Notes: generated by a model not told the origin, from the letters alone. DNA of 64,000 nt from Ectothiorhodospiraceae bacterium (GCA_020831885.1 JAFIFU010000001.1:186001-250000), one strand, 5' to 3'. Counted from the first letter of the stretch, positions 42,851 to 51,726 are shown. Numbers and translations: made by a program.

Positions 42851-44173
42851 ATGATTGAGTCACCCCGGCTGGACGTTCTTCCCTACCTGAGCGGCGAATG
42901 CATCATGGCACGGCTGCGCCGCCTGCCCTGGCCGGCCTGGCTGGATGGCGGCGGGGCGGGGGGCTGGGACATCATCACCGCCGAACCCACGGATACCCTG
43001 GTTTGTCGCGCTGGCCAATGCCGCCACAACGGCCAGCAGGTGCCGGGCCGGCCGCTGGATCTGCTTGAGCGCTTGCTGGGGCGCCGGCAGGTGGCGCCCA
43101 CGGCCTGGCCCTTCGCAGGCGGGGCGCTGGGCGCCTTCGGCTACGATCTCGGCGAGGAACTGGTGGTTATTCGGAACCGGCGACCGCCCTCGGCGCTTCC
43201 GGCGGTCAGTCTGGGTTTCTATGACTGGGCCGTGCTGATGCATCATGAGCAGCGTCGGGGATGGCTGCTGACATTGCCGGGGAGTTCCATGAACCCGGCG
43301 CGCTGGCGCGCATTGATGGCGGAGCCTGCGCCGCCCTGGGGGAGGTGGCGGGCGGGGCCCGTGGAGGTGGATCTTGACGCCCAGGCCTATGGACGTGCCT
43401 TTCGTCGCTTGCAGGCCTACATCCGCGATGGCGACTGCTACCAGGCCAATCTCGCCCGTTGTTTCAGCGCCACGTTCCGTGGGGATGCCTTTGCCGCTTA
43501 TCGGCAGTTGCGGGGGCTCAGCCCGGCGCCCCACGGCGCCTACCTGGAGCATCCCGGCTTTCAGGTCCTGAGCATATCGCCGGAGCGATTCCTGAAGGTG
43601 CGCACCGGGCGGGTGGAGACACGGCCGATCAAGGGGACGCGGCCACGCGGGCGCACCGCGGATGAGGATCGCCTGCTGGCCAGGCAACTGCGGCACAGCG
43701 ACAAGGATCTGGCTGAGAACGTCATGATCGTTGATCTGCTGCGCAATGATATGGGGCGTGTCTGCCGCACCGGCAGCGTCAGGGTCAGAAAGCTGTTCGA
43801 ACTGGAAAGCCATCCGTCCGTGCACCACCTGGTGAGCACCGTGGAAGGCGAATTACCGCCGGGGTGCGGCCCGGTGCGCCTGCTGGAGGCCGCATTTCCG
43901 GGCGGGTCCATCACCGGAGCCCCGAAGCGCCGCGCCATGGAGATTATCGCCGAACTCGAACCCAGCCCCCGGGGTCTGTACTGTGGTTCCATCGGCTATC
44001 TGGGTTACGACGGCAGCATGGATGCCAGTATCGCCATTCGCACGGCGGTTTGTGCTGACGGCCGGATCAGCTATCGCGCCGGAGGCGGTATAGTGGCTGA
44101 TTCCCGGGAAGCGGACGAGCGGCTGGAGACCGAGCACAAGGCGAGGCCCTTTTTCCAGTTGCTGGGTTGTTGA
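42851..44173 (+). CDS. pabB: Aminodeoxychorismate synthase component I
   Basis: A 440-residue chorismate enzyme that makes 4-amino-4-deoxychorismate for folate with PabA. The PabB-specific Lys261 is in PIKGT (anthranilate synthase has PIAGT). DLLRNDMGRV, HHLVSTVEGEL, FPGGSITGAPKRRAM and GGGIVADS are all present. The ATG at 42851 is preferred; an upstream TTG at 42827 is in frame. The ribosome site is weak. Confidence 0.92.
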   Translation: MIESPRLDVLPYLSGECIMARLRRLPWPAWLDGGGAGGWDIITAEPTDTLVCRAGQCRHNGQQVPGRPLDLLERLLGRRQVAPTAWPFAGGALGAFGYDLGEELVVIRNRRPPSALPAVSLGFYDWAVLMHHEQRRGWLLTLPGSSMNPARWRALMAEPAPPWGRWRAGPVEVDLDAQAYGRAFRRLQAYIRDGDCYQANLARCFSATFRGDAFAAYRQLRGLSPAPHGAYLEHPGFQVLSISPERFLKVRTGRVETRPIKGTRPRGRTADEDRLLARQLRHSDKDLAENVMIVDLLRNDMGRVCRTGSVRVRKLFELESHPSVHHLVSTVEGELPPGCGPVRLLEAAFPGGSITGAPKRRAMEIIAELEPSPRGLYCGSIGYLGYDGSMDASIAIRTAVCADGRISYRAGGGIVADSREADERLETEHKARPFFQLLGC

Positions 44174-44184
44174 TCAGCGCTTTC
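44172..44184 (+). repeat. Core of the dispersed repeat, short copy
   Basis: GATCAGCGCTTTCC-type core immediately at the pabB stop, sharing the 12-13-bp centre of copies 1 and 2 but not their flanks. A similar core (GTCAGCGCTTCCCTAAAG) occurs at about 51245-51262, at the 3' end of bcp. Confidence 0.35.
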
Positions 44185-44434
44185 CGCGGTTCCGACGGTC
44201 GCCCGCGCCGGGAATCGGCTTATCGTCGCCGAGCCACGGCTTGACACCTCCAGGACCGCTACCTAGTCTGTCCTGGTCACGCCTGATGCTGCGCTGCGGT
44301 ACGGGCGATTCCTTCCCGTGGTATGCGATTCCGAATCAAGCAGTTGCAGCAGGGCCCGGAGGATGCAAAGCTGGGCGGACAGCAATGATCGACGGGCGCA
44401 GCGAACGCGCGTCAAGCAGGCCAGGGTGATAACC

Positions 44435-44965
44435 GTGAGCGATATCCGCATTATCAAGAAGTATCCGAACCGCCGGCTCTATGATACGGCCATCAGCAGT
44501 TACATCACGCTGGCTGACGTCAAGCGTCTGGTGGTGGACGGCGTCGAGTTCCGGGTGGTGGACGCCAAGAGCAAGGATGATCTGACCCGCACTATCCTTC
44601 TGCAGATCATCAGCGAGGAGGAGGAAGGTGGGGAGCCGATCTTCAGCACGGACCTGCTGGCGCAGATCATCCGGTCCTATGGCGGGAACATGCAGAACCT
44701 GCTGACCAGTTATCTGGAAAAGAGCATGGCCATGTGGGCGGAGCAGCAACGTGCCTTTCGGGAGCAGACCCGGGATTTCATGGATGCCAATCCCATGACC
44801 ATGCTGACCCAGATCGCCGAACGCAACCTGGCCATGTGGCGGGCGATGAGCGGGGTGCAGAAAGACACACCGCCGGGTGACAAGGCCGGCGGCGACACCG
44901 CCGGCGGGGATGACGAGGACACCCGGGCAACCGCCGCAGGCAAGCGCCCCCGCAGGCGTTCCTGA
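44435..44965 (+). CDS. phaR: Polyhydroxyalkanoate synthesis repressor PhaR
   Basis: A 176-residue regulator. The N-terminal DNA-binding domain starts IRIIKKYPNRRLYDTAISSYITL and continues to about residue 65, the PHB/PHA accumulation regulator pattern. The second domain follows, with ISEEEEGG and FSTDLLAQIIRSYG. The C-terminus is a charged linker rich in Gly and Asp. In known systems PhaR senses PHA polymer and represses phasin and synthesis genes through TGC-rich sites. The GTG at 44435 is chosen for its AGGGTGA site and fit to the family N-terminus. Confidence 0.92.
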   Translation: MSDIRIIKKYPNRRLYDTAISSYITLADVKRLVVDGVEFRVVDAKSKDDLTRTILLQIISEEEEGGEPIFSTDLLAQIIRSYGGNMQNLLTSYLEKSMAMWAEQQRAFREQTRDFMDANPMTMLTQIAERNLAMWRAMSGVQKDTPPGDKAGGDTAGGDDEDTRATAAGKRPRRRS

Positions 44966-45080
44966 TCCCCTCCCATTTGCGGTGCGGCCGGATACCGGTC
45001 GCTTTTGCGCCCGTGTCCGCCCGGGATCAGGCTCTGTTCCCGGTGCTCTGTGCACGCCTTCACGGTTCCGTAATCCTGAA

Positions 45081-45147
45081 TTGACAGGTGGGTCACCTGT
45101 CGATATTCTGCCCGGCAATGGAATGATGCAACGCACAAGTTTGTGCG
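45081..45147 (+). promoter_or_regulatory. phaB promoter with two palindromic operators
   Basis: TTGACA (45081-45086) and TATTCT (45104-45109) are 17 bp apart. GACAGGTG (45083-45090) and CACCTGTC (45094-45101) form a perfect 8-bp inverted repeat inside the spacer. A second one, CGCACAA (45132-45138) and TTGTGCG (45141-45147), lies just after the predicted start near 45116 and is TGC-rich as PhaR sites are. The rest of the 324-bp gap from 44966 shows nothing else; the leader would be about 174 nt. Confidence 0.6.
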
Positions 45148-45289
45148 CGCAGGAAGTGCGTTTGCCGGTTTCGCGCGCCCCTTGGCCCAGGCCAGGTCGG
45201 ATATGCCGCGCACCGGACGCGTAAACCGGCCTGGTTGGGGTAAGCGCGGGCAGCCGAGGGTGCCCCGCGCACGTAACAAGGAGTCTGGG

Positions 45290-46036
45290 ATGAACAAGCG
45301 AGTTGCACTGGTCACCGGGGGTAACGGTGGAATCGGGACCGAGATCTGTAAGCAGCTGAACGCCAGTGGCCACAGGGTGATCAGCACCTGTGTGGATGCG
45401 GAGCGGGAGAACGTCCGGGCCTGGCAGCAGGGGTTGGCCGAAAAGGGGATGGAGGTCGACTGGGTTGAATGCAACGTTGCGGATTTCGACGCCTGCGCCG
45501 CCATGGCGGAAGTTGTTCTGGCACGGCATGGCCAGGTGGACGTGCTGGTGAACGCGGCAGGCATCACCCGGGACGGATTTCTGCACAAGATGGCGCGCCA
45601 CAACTGGGAGTCGGTGATCAGCATCAATCTCAGCGGAGCCTACAATGTGACCCGCCAGTTCATTGAGGGCATGCGTGAGCGCGGCTATGGCCGCATCATC
45701 AACATCTCGTCCGTCAATGGGCAGGCCGGCCAGTTCGGGCAGACCAACTACTCGGCCGCCAAGGCCGGTCTCCATGGATTCTCCATGGCGCTTGCCAAGG
45801 AGGGAGCCCGGAAGGGCATCACGGCAAACACGGTCTCCCCGGGCTATGTGGATACTGCAATGACCGCGGCCATGCCGGACGAAGTGCGGAACCAGATCGT
45901 CAGCCAGATTCCAGCCGGCCGCATGGCCCGGCCGGAGGAAGTCGCCCGGGTGGTGGCCTTTCTGGCGGAGGAAGCCTCGGCTTACATCAACGGTGCGAAT
46001 ATTCCCGTAAACGGTGCCCAGTTCACCAGTTTCTGA
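45290..46036 (+). CDS. phaB: Acetoacetyl-CoA reductase
   Basis: A 248-residue SDR enzyme that reduces acetoacetyl-CoA to (R)-3-hydroxybutyryl-CoA with NADPH, the monomer for PHB. TGGNGGIG (9-16), NAAG (88-91), Ser140, Tyr154 and Lys158 (YSAAK) make the SDR site. The PhaB hallmark ISSVNGQAGQFGQTNYSAAK is clear. AAGGAG lies 7 nt before the ATG; the open frame extends well upstream but without family likeness. Confidence 0.95.
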   Translation: MNKRVALVTGGNGGIGTEICKQLNASGHRVISTCVDAERENVRAWQQGLAEKGMEVDWVECNVADFDACAAMAEVVLARHGQVDVLVNAAGITRDGFLHKMARHNWESVISINLSGAYNVTRQFIEGMRERGYGRIINISSVNGQAGQFGQTNYSAAKAGLHGFSMALAKEGARKGITANTVSPGYVDTAMTAAMPDEVRNQIVSQIPAGRMARPEEVARVVAFLAEEASAYINGANIPVNGAQFTSF

Positions 46037-46185
46037 GTTTTCCCCCGGCCGCCCCCGGGCCTGGGCCGGACGGCCGGGGGCAGAGGATGGGAACTTTTCA
46101 TACCCTGCGTAGTCACAGGGGCAGTGATGGTCAGGGGAAGCTTACTTGGTGCTAAGTAAAATTCCAAAAGACGGAATTCAGGGTG

Positions 46186-46214
46186 TTGACAGAGTGGAAT
46201 GGGCGGTCTAATAT
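46186..46214 (+). promoter_or_regulatory. Strong sigma-70 promoter of the small RNA candidate
   Basis: A perfect TTGACA (46186-46191), 17-bp spacer and TAATAT (46209-46214). A TTGCT/AGCAA inverted repeat with a TGC core lies right at the predicted start, which could be a PhaR-type operator. The stretch 46037-46185 before it holds only a GC-rich inverted repeat (46042-46051 with 46071-46080) after phaB. Confidence 0.75.
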
Positions 46215-46220
46215 TGCTGC

Positions 46221-46446
46221 ATAGCAACAACGGAAAGCCAAAAAAAAGGGAGTCAGCTGGAACACCGCCTCCCACAGTCGCGATCTAGGTCGTTGTTGGT
46301 ATTATAGGTTTTATTGTTGGAAGCTCTGATTGACGCTGCCGCGATGAGCTTTCATCAGGACCGGAACGAAAGCCGGTCTAAGGTCTCCTCCAAGGCGACA
46401 CCCGTGTCGCCTACTCCTTGCCCCCTCGCCCGAGGGGTTTTTTTTT
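46221..46446 (+). ncRNA. Candidate small RNA in the PHA locus
   Basis: A unit of about 225 nt runs from the strong promoter at 46186-46214 to a strong intrinsic terminator at 46422-46446 with no believable open frame. The 3' half is a series of hairpins: GATGA/TCATC (46343-46356), GACCGG/CCGGTC (46359-46378), GGCGACAC/GTGTCGCC (46394-46411), then the terminator. The 5' half has an A8 run and GGGAG. It does not fit 6S, SRP, tmRNA or a clear Csr-type pattern. It lies between phaB and the convergent phaC and points at the phaC 3' end. Confidence 0.65.
46422..46446 (+). terminator. Rho-independent terminator of the small RNA
   Basis: CCCCTCG (46422-46428) pairs with CGAGGGG (46431-46437), followed by nine T. 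It ends about 110 bp before the phaC stop. Confidence 0.9.
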
Positions 46447-46554
46447 GTCCGGCATTCCTGTCGGATGCCGGACAGATGAATTCCATGAACGCGATTCTAC
46501 CCGCTCAGATCGGTCTGGCAAGCACTTTCGATTGTGCGTCGCAACAGTTGTTCC

Positions 46555-47580
46555 TCATGGGCTTAAATGTGTCATGGCGTGTTCCGAAATGGCGTCGACT
46601 ACCCGTGACCGTGTGCCCCTGGACAGAAACAGTCCCAGGTGACCGCCACGTAAGGCCAGGGACCGGTACGGGGCATCGGTGGAGAGCGCCCCTTCCAATG
46701 CCTGGCTGCTTTCGACCGGTACCAGGTGGTCGTCCCGGGCGTAAACGTTCAACACCGGGCAGCGGACGGCGGTGAGCCGCAACGGCTCATCCGCCAGCCG
46801 CATGGTTCCCGCAATGAGCCGGTTCTCCAGGTATCCCTCACGCAGAAAACGGTGAAACATCGGTGCCGGCTGGTCCGGACAGTCATACATCCAGGCTTCC
46901 ATGCGCAGGAATTCGTCCAGTTTGGCCGGATCGCGGGCCAGCTCCGGTAACGGAAGGTAGCGACGAAGCAACAGGTCGGCGGGGCGCAGGGCGGTGAAGC
47001 CGGCGCTGAGCCGGTGCCCCGACACCAACCCGGGCGCGGCAGCATCCGTCGGCAGTGGCCAGGTCCGCGCCAGGCGAGCGAGTTGCCCGTTACCGGCATG
47101 AAAATCCACCGGGGCAGCCACGGTCGCCAGTGCCGGGATCCCGTCCGGCCGGTGGGCGGCCAGCATCAGCGCCAGTGTTGCCCCCTGGCAGATGCCAACC
47201 ACCATGGGCGCGCGCCCGGCATCGGTCTCCACGGCCGTGACCGCGCGTCGCAGGAATCCGCAGACGTAATCCTCGAGATCCAGCGTGCCGTCCGCCAGGA
47301 CCGGATAGCCCCAGTCCACCAGATAGACCGGGAATCCGGCGGCCTGGAGATCCCGCACCAGGGAACGGTCCGGGCTCAGGTCCAGCAGGTCGGGGCGGTT
47401 GACCAGGGAATAGACCAGCAGAACCGGAGGGCGATCCCCCGGCGGCTCGCCGCCGTAGCGGTCCAATCGGAATGGCCCGCTACGGGTAAGTTGATGGCGC
47501 GCAAGCGTACCCCGGGGGACGGGTTGTCTCGCGGCCGCCGCCCGCAGCCCGGCGAGCCAGGCGTTGGTCGCTTCAGTCAT
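46555..47580 (-). CDS. phaC: Class III poly(3-hydroxyalkanoate) synthase subunit PhaC
   Basis: A 341-residue alpha/beta-hydrolase-type polymerase. The lipase-like box GICQG holds nucleophile Cys131; Asp284 (DDHLVP) and His314 (GGHLG) complete the triad. The length is near the 355 residues of class III enzymes and far below class I (about 590). PhaE is encoded just upstream and overlaps by 8 bp. Together they polymerise 3-hydroxybutyryl-CoA on storage granules. Confidence 0.95.
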   Translation of the reverse strand: MTEATNAWLAGLRAAAARQPVPRGTLARHQLTRSGPFRLDRYGGEPPGDRPPVLLVYSLVNRPDLLDLSPDRSLVRDLQAAGFPVYLVDWGYPVLADGTLDLEDYVCGFLRRAVTAVETDAGRAPMVVGICQGATLALMLAAHRPDGIPALATVAAPVDFHAGNGQLARLARTWPLPTDAAAPGLVSGHRLSAGFTALRPADLLLRRYLPLPELARDPAKLDEFLRMEAWMYDCPDQPAPMFHRFLREGYLENRLIAGTMRLADEPLRLTAVRCPVLNVYARDDHLVPVESSQALEGALSTDAPYRSLALRGGHLGLFLSRGTRSRVVDAISEHAMTHLSP

Positions 47581-48364
47581 CCGTCGCCCGCTCCCGGCGA
47601 CGGTGGACGAGCTGGCGTAACTCGGCCAGTTCCCGCCGGACTTCCCGGAGTTCCTCCCGCTGCCGTTGCCGGAGCCCCAGCAGGTCGCTCCGGGTGGCGA
47701 GCCCCAATGCGTCCCACAGCGGCTGGATCAGGGCCAGCGCCGCTTCCCGCAGCCCGGCGGCGCCGGATTCCACCTGCTTCTGGGCGGCCATGTAGTCCGG
47801 GTCCTCCAGCAGTCGGCGATGATGGCGCTCAAGGCAGCGGGCCGCCAGTTCCACCGTTCCCTCGGGCCCTGTATCGGGACATGACGCCGCTTCCCGGTGG
47901 AAGTCCTCCAGCACGGCGGCCGCCGCGGTGCCGATATGCTGTTGCCAGAGCTGCACCGCGGCGCACCAGGCGGCGTGGCAATGGGCGAAGTCCCGGGCCT
48001 GTCGCTGATACTCCGGTGCCAGGCCCAGAATGGGCCAGGGGTCATCCGTGGGGGGGCGGCCAAGGTCGGGAAATATCCGCAGCACGGCTTCCGCCGCCGG
48101 CCCGGGGGAGGTCCCGGGGAGCTCACGGGCCTGGTCCAACCAGGCAGCCAGCACCTCCCGGCTCCGGTCGCCGTGCCCGGCGAACTCCGCCGCAAGGGAG
48201 GCGGCCAACGCGGCCCCGGGAGCCAGCGATGCGAACTCCGGGAAGAGCCGATCAATGCTCTGATAGCGCTTGTGCTCGCTCACGACACCGTTGGTCCGCC
48301 AGGTCACGATCACTGATGGGAATGCGTGTGGAGGCGCAACGGCCCCTCCGGGGCGCTGCACCAC
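47573..48364 (-). CDS. phaE: Class III PHA synthase subunit PhaE
   Basis: Up to 263 residues. The C-terminal part (LGLATRSDLLGLRQRQREEL and a heptad-rich end) matches the PhaE pattern. The N-terminal two-thirds is helical and Ala/Leu-rich with weak conservation. It is shorter than Allochromatium PhaE (about 357). The GTG start at 48364 is uncertain; a GTG at 48283 (VSEHKRYQS) is a plausible alternative. It overlaps phaC by 8 bp, and the pair form the active synthase. Confidence 0.85.
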   Translation of the reverse strand: MVQRPGGAVAPPHAFPSVIVTWRTNGVVSEHKRYQSIDRLFPEFASLAPGAALAASLAAEFAGHGDRSREVLAAWLDQARELPGTSPGPAAEAVLRIFPDLGRPPTDDPWPILGLAPEYQRQARDFAHCHAAWCAAVQLWQQHIGTAAAAVLEDFHREAASCPDTGPEGTVELAARCLERHHRRLLEDPDYMAAQKQVESGAAGLREAALALIQPLWDALGLATRSDLLGLRQRQREELREVRRELAELRQLVHRRRERATDD

Positions 48365-48409
48365 CCTGCATTGTGCCGTTGCCGTGGAGCTGTGTCACGG
48401 GCAGGCGGT

Positions 48410-49849
48410 TCAGCGATTGCGGCTCTCGAAGGCGCGGACCAGTTCCTGGCGTCGGGAAACGGCCCGGGACTTGTCGTAAAGATCCGCATCCCCGCCATCG
48501 ATCACCTGATTGAGCTGCTCGATGGCCAGGCGGAACTGTCCATGAAGCTGGTAGTACTCCGCCATGGCCATGCGGCTTTCCTGTGGACGGCCGGCATCGC
48601 TGGCGGCCTGCGCCAGCAGCCTGTACAACGCCGGATCCTGGCCGGACTGACGGAGCTGGCGTTGCAGCACATTCCGCGCTTGTTCCGGTTCCCCGGCCTG
48701 AATCAGCGTTTCAGCGTAGCCGTGGGCCAGTGGCCTGTTGTCGGGAAACAGATCCAGCCCCAGTTGGTAGGTGGCCAGGGCCTGATCCCGTTCTCCTTGC
48801 TTCCACTGGGCTCTGGCCAGGGCGCTGAAGTAGAAGACATGTTCTCCCTGATCCTTCATCAAACCCTCAAGGATCTCCTTGGCATCGGCGGTCTGCCCCT
48901 GGGCGGTGAGTGCGAGGGCGAGTCCGTAACGTGCTCCGGCATGATCCGGTGCGTTCTCCAGCAGGGAGCGGAAGTGGGTGACCGCATCTCCGGGGCTACT
49001 TGCCTGGGCCACCAGCAGCCGGGCCCGGACCATGTCGTACATGGGGCTCTCCTGGACCTCTCGTGGGCGGTAGCCCTGCGCCCGGGCCCGGCTCTCGGCG
49101 ATGCGGTTCTCCGTCACCGGGTGCGTGCTGAGAAACTCCGGCGGGCGGGTCTGGAACTGCGTGGCCTGGTGCAGGCGCTCGAAGAAACGGGGCATGCCCT
49201 CCGGGTCCAGCCCGGCATCGGCCAGAATCCGGATGCCGATGTTGTCAGCCTCCCGCTCATGATTCCGGGAGTAGTTCAGTTGTTCCTGCACGGAGCCGGC
49301 GATACCGGTCATGGCGGCCGCGCTGCCCATTTCCGGGTCGTGGATGCCCATCAGGATGGCCGCCATGAGGATGCCCAGGGTCCGGAATCCGCTGCCGCGC
49401 TGGGCTTCCAGGCGCCGCGCGATGTGGCGCTGGGTGACGTGGGCGATTTCGTGGGCCATCACTCCGGCCAGCTCACTTTCCGACTGGGTTCTGAGGATCA
49501 GGCCGGTGTTGATGCCGATATTGCCCCCGGGCATGGCAAAGGCATTGATGGTGGAGCTGTCCACGACAAAGAAGTTGTAATCGAATTCGGGTCCCTCGGC
49601 CCGTGCCAGCAAGCGCTGCCCGAGATCCGCGATGTAGTACTGGATCTCCGGATCCTCATGCAGCGGCAGGCGCTGACGGATTTCCCGGATCAGTTCCTCG
49701 CCCAGGCGGCGCTCCTGGGTGATGCTCAGGCTCCGGCTGGCGCTGTCCCCCAGTTGCGGCAGGCGTACCTCGTCCTCCCCCCGCTCCGCCCACAACGGGG
49801 CGGGCAGCATGAACAGAACAGTCAGCAGTGCAATCAGCAGGCGTTTCAC
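48410..49849 (-). CDS. bepA: Beta-barrel assembly-enhancing protease BepA (M48 family)
   Basis: A 479-residue periplasmic metalloprotease and chaperone for outer-membrane proteins. A signal peptide (cleavage near LWAERG, residue 21) precedes the M48 domain with HEIAH (His133, Glu134, His137) and a third ligand in NHEREAD. The C-terminal half has TPR repeats (GARYGLALALTAQG and others). Length and order match E. coli BepA (487). Confidence 0.95.
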   Translation of the reverse strand: MKRLLIALLTVLFMLPAPLWAERGEDEVRLPQLGDSASRSLSITQERRLGEELIREIRQRLPLHEDPEIQYYIADLGQRLLARAEGPEFDYNFFVVDSSTINAFAMPGGNIGINTGLILRTQSESELAGVMAHEIAHVTQRHIARRLEAQRGSGFRTLGILMAAILMGIHDPEMGSAAAMTGIAGSVQEQLNYSRNHEREADNIGIRILADAGLDPEGMPRFFERLHQATQFQTRPPEFLSTHPVTENRIAESRARAQGYRPREVQESPMYDMVRARLLVAQASSPGDAVTHFRSLLENAPDHAGARYGLALALTAQGQTADAKEILEGLMKDQGEHVFYFSALARAQWKQGERDQALATYQLGLDLFPDNRPLAHGYAETLIQAGEPEQARNVLQRQLRQSGQDPALYRLLAQAASDAGRPQESRMAMAEYYQLHGQFRLAIEQLNQVIDGGDADLYDKSRAVSRRQELVRAFESRNR

Positions 49850-50030
49850 CCGGTTATGCCCCCCGGCGGATGGTGCCAGTGTCGTACGACATGGTACTTG
49901 GACCGGCGTCGGGCTTCAGTGTTCCGGTTTACGGTGGCGCGGCGAGCCGGTGTATGATGCGCGGGGCGGGGGTGGATCAGCACGTCTCTGGCGCCGCCGC
50001 CACGAATGTTCTCGTCGGGGGCTTCCGGGC

Positions 50031-51113
50031 ATGCAGTTGATCCGAGACTGGTACAAGCGGCATTTCGACAACCCCCAGGTCATGGGGCTGGCCGTGGTGC
50101 TGGTGGTCGGCTTTCTCGCTTTCCTGGTGTTCGGCAGCATGCTGGCGCCGGTGCTGGCCGCGTTGGTGCTTGCCTACCTGCTGGAGGGCTTGGTGCGAAC
50201 CCTGGAGCGCTGGCGGATACCCCGCCTGCTGGCGGTCAACATCGTGTTCCTGTTTTTCTTCGTCGGGCTTCTGCTGCTGTTCTTCGCCATCATCCCGGTG
50301 GTGGCTGGACAGGTCGCGCAGTTGGTGGATGAGTTGCCGCGTATCCTGAACTCCGCCCAGGCACTGCTGCTGCAGTTGCCCCAGCACTATCCCCAGCTTT
50401 TCTCCGAGGAACAGGTCACGGAGATGATCTTTGCCGTCCGGCGGGAGGCGCTGGACTTCGGTCAGCGGCTGCTCACTTCACTATCGGTGCAGTCGGTACT
50501 GGTCCTGATAACGCTGTTGGTCTACCTGGTGCTGCTGCCGTTCCTGGTGTTCTTCTTCCTGAAGGACAAGGCGCGCCTGGTGGGGTGGCTGAGCAGTTAC
50601 CTGCCCCGGGACCGGGACCTTCTGGTGACCATCTGGCGGGATATCGACCGTCAGATCGGCAATTACATCCGCGGCAAGTTCCTGGAGATCTTCATCGTCT
50701 GGATTGTCACCTACGTCACGTTCAGCTTCTTCGGGCTTTCCTTCGCCATGCTCCTGTCGCTGACGGTGGGCCTGTCCGTGATCATCCCCTACATCGGGGC
50801 GGCGGTGGTAACCGTGCCCATCGGCATCATCGCCTACTTCCAGTTCGGGTTCAGCGACACCTTCATCTGGATCATGGTGGCCTATGCCATCATCCAGGCC
50901 CTGGACGGCAACGTGTTGGTGCCCATCCTGTTCTCCGAGGTCGTGAACCTGCACCCGGTGGCGATCATCGTGGCCATCCTGGTGTTCGGTGGTATCTGGG
51001 GGTTCTGGGGCGTGTTCTTCGCCATCCCGCTGGCAACCGTGATCCAGGCGATTCTCAAGGCCTGGCCCACCGTGGACTCCGAACTTGCAGGGGGACGCAG
51101 CGAATCGGCCTGA
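50031..51113 (+). CDS. AI-2E family / PerM-type permease
   Basis: A 360-residue membrane protein with about eight helices and a long cytosolic or periplasmic loop between helix 3 and 4. FFFLKDKARLVGWLSSYLPRD, VGLSVIIPYIGAAVV and NLHPVAIIVAILVFGGIWGF are characteristic of the family. Members include PerM, TqsA and a Na+/H+ antiporter group, so the substrate is uncertain. The ATG at 50031 begins the conserved part; the upstream frame crosses the bepA promoter region. Confidence 0.85.
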   Translation: MQLIRDWYKRHFDNPQVMGLAVVLVVGFLAFLVFGSMLAPVLAALVLAYLLEGLVRTLERWRIPRLLAVNIVFLFFFVGLLLLFFAIIPVVAGQVAQLVDELPRILNSAQALLLQLPQHYPQLFSEEQVTEMIFAVRREALDFGQRLLTSLSVQSVLVLITLLVYLVLLPFLVFFFLKDKARLVGWLSSYLPRDRDLLVTIWRDIDRQIGNYIRGKFLEIFIVWIVTYVTFSFFGLSFAMLLSLTVGLSVIIPYIGAAVVTVPIGIIAYFQFGFSDTFIWIMVAYAIIQALDGNVLVPILFSEVVNLHPVAIIVAILVFGGIWGFWGVFFAIPLATVIQAILKAWPTVDSELAGGRSESA

Positions 51114-51258
51114 CTGTTCCTTCCGGCCCGCGCCCGGTTGAGAGGCCGGCACGGGTTCCGGAATCCCTTCGGTCAGTGGGGCCAGCGGGGGCGGCGTGCC
51201 CGGCAGCCCCGTCTGTCGCCGTAAGCCCGTTGCCCTTGTCCAGGTCGTCAGCGCTTCC

Positions 51259-51726
51259 CTAAAGCTCCCTGACCGCCGCCAGCACCTCGGCGGCATGTCC
51301 CTTCACCTTGACCTTGCGCCACTCACGTCGGAGCACGCCGTCCGCGTCGATGAGGAAGGTGCTGCGCTCGATCCCCATGACCTTCCGGCCGTACATATTC
51401 TTTTCGTGGATTACGTCGAACAGGCTGCACAGCGTTTCGTCGGTGTCGGACAGCAGCTCGAACGGGAAGGCGTATTTGTCCTTGAAGTTCTGCTGCGCCT
51501 TCACACTATCCCGGGAGGCACCGAGCACATCCGCGCCCAGGGCGCGGAATTCCTGGTACAGGTCGCGAAAGTCCTGACCCTCCTGCGTGCACCCCGGGGT
51601 GCTGGCCTTGGGGTAAAAATAGAGAACCAGGGGGCCGTCGCGGTAGTCCGACAGGCTGACGGTCTTTCCGCCGGTGGCCGGCAGTGTGAAATCGGGCACG
51701 GCTTGATCCAGGCTCACGGTGTTCAT
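51259..51726 (-). CDS. bcp: Thioredoxin-dependent peroxiredoxin Bcp/PrxQ
   Basis: A 155-residue peroxidase for hydrogen and lipid peroxides. The peroxidatic Cys46 is in STPGCTQEG. The resolving Cys five residues later found in E. coli is missing (a Gln is near there), and Cys100 is the only other one, so it may resolve from helix 3 or act as a 1-Cys type. AAGGAG precedes the ATG. It is divergent from dapA. Confidence 0.92.
   Translation of the reverse strand: MNTVSLDQAVPDFTLPATGGKTVSLSDYRDGPLVLYFYPKASTPGCTQEGQDFRDLYQEFRALGADVLGASRDSVKAQQNFKDKYAFPFELLSDTDETLCSLFDVIHEKNMYGRKVMGIERSTFLIDADGVLRREWRKVKVKGHAAEVLAAVREL

Noticed and set aside
46221-46446. CsrB/RsmZ-type RNA
   Set aside because: Several GGA triplets occur, but they are not in the hairpin loops (loops are GCTT, AACGAAAG and CCCG), so the Csr pattern is not met.
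46314-46775. A 153-residue open frame after phaB
   Set aside because: It runs through the strong terminator at 46422-46446 and over the end of phaC on the other strand, has no ribosome site and no protein-like composition.
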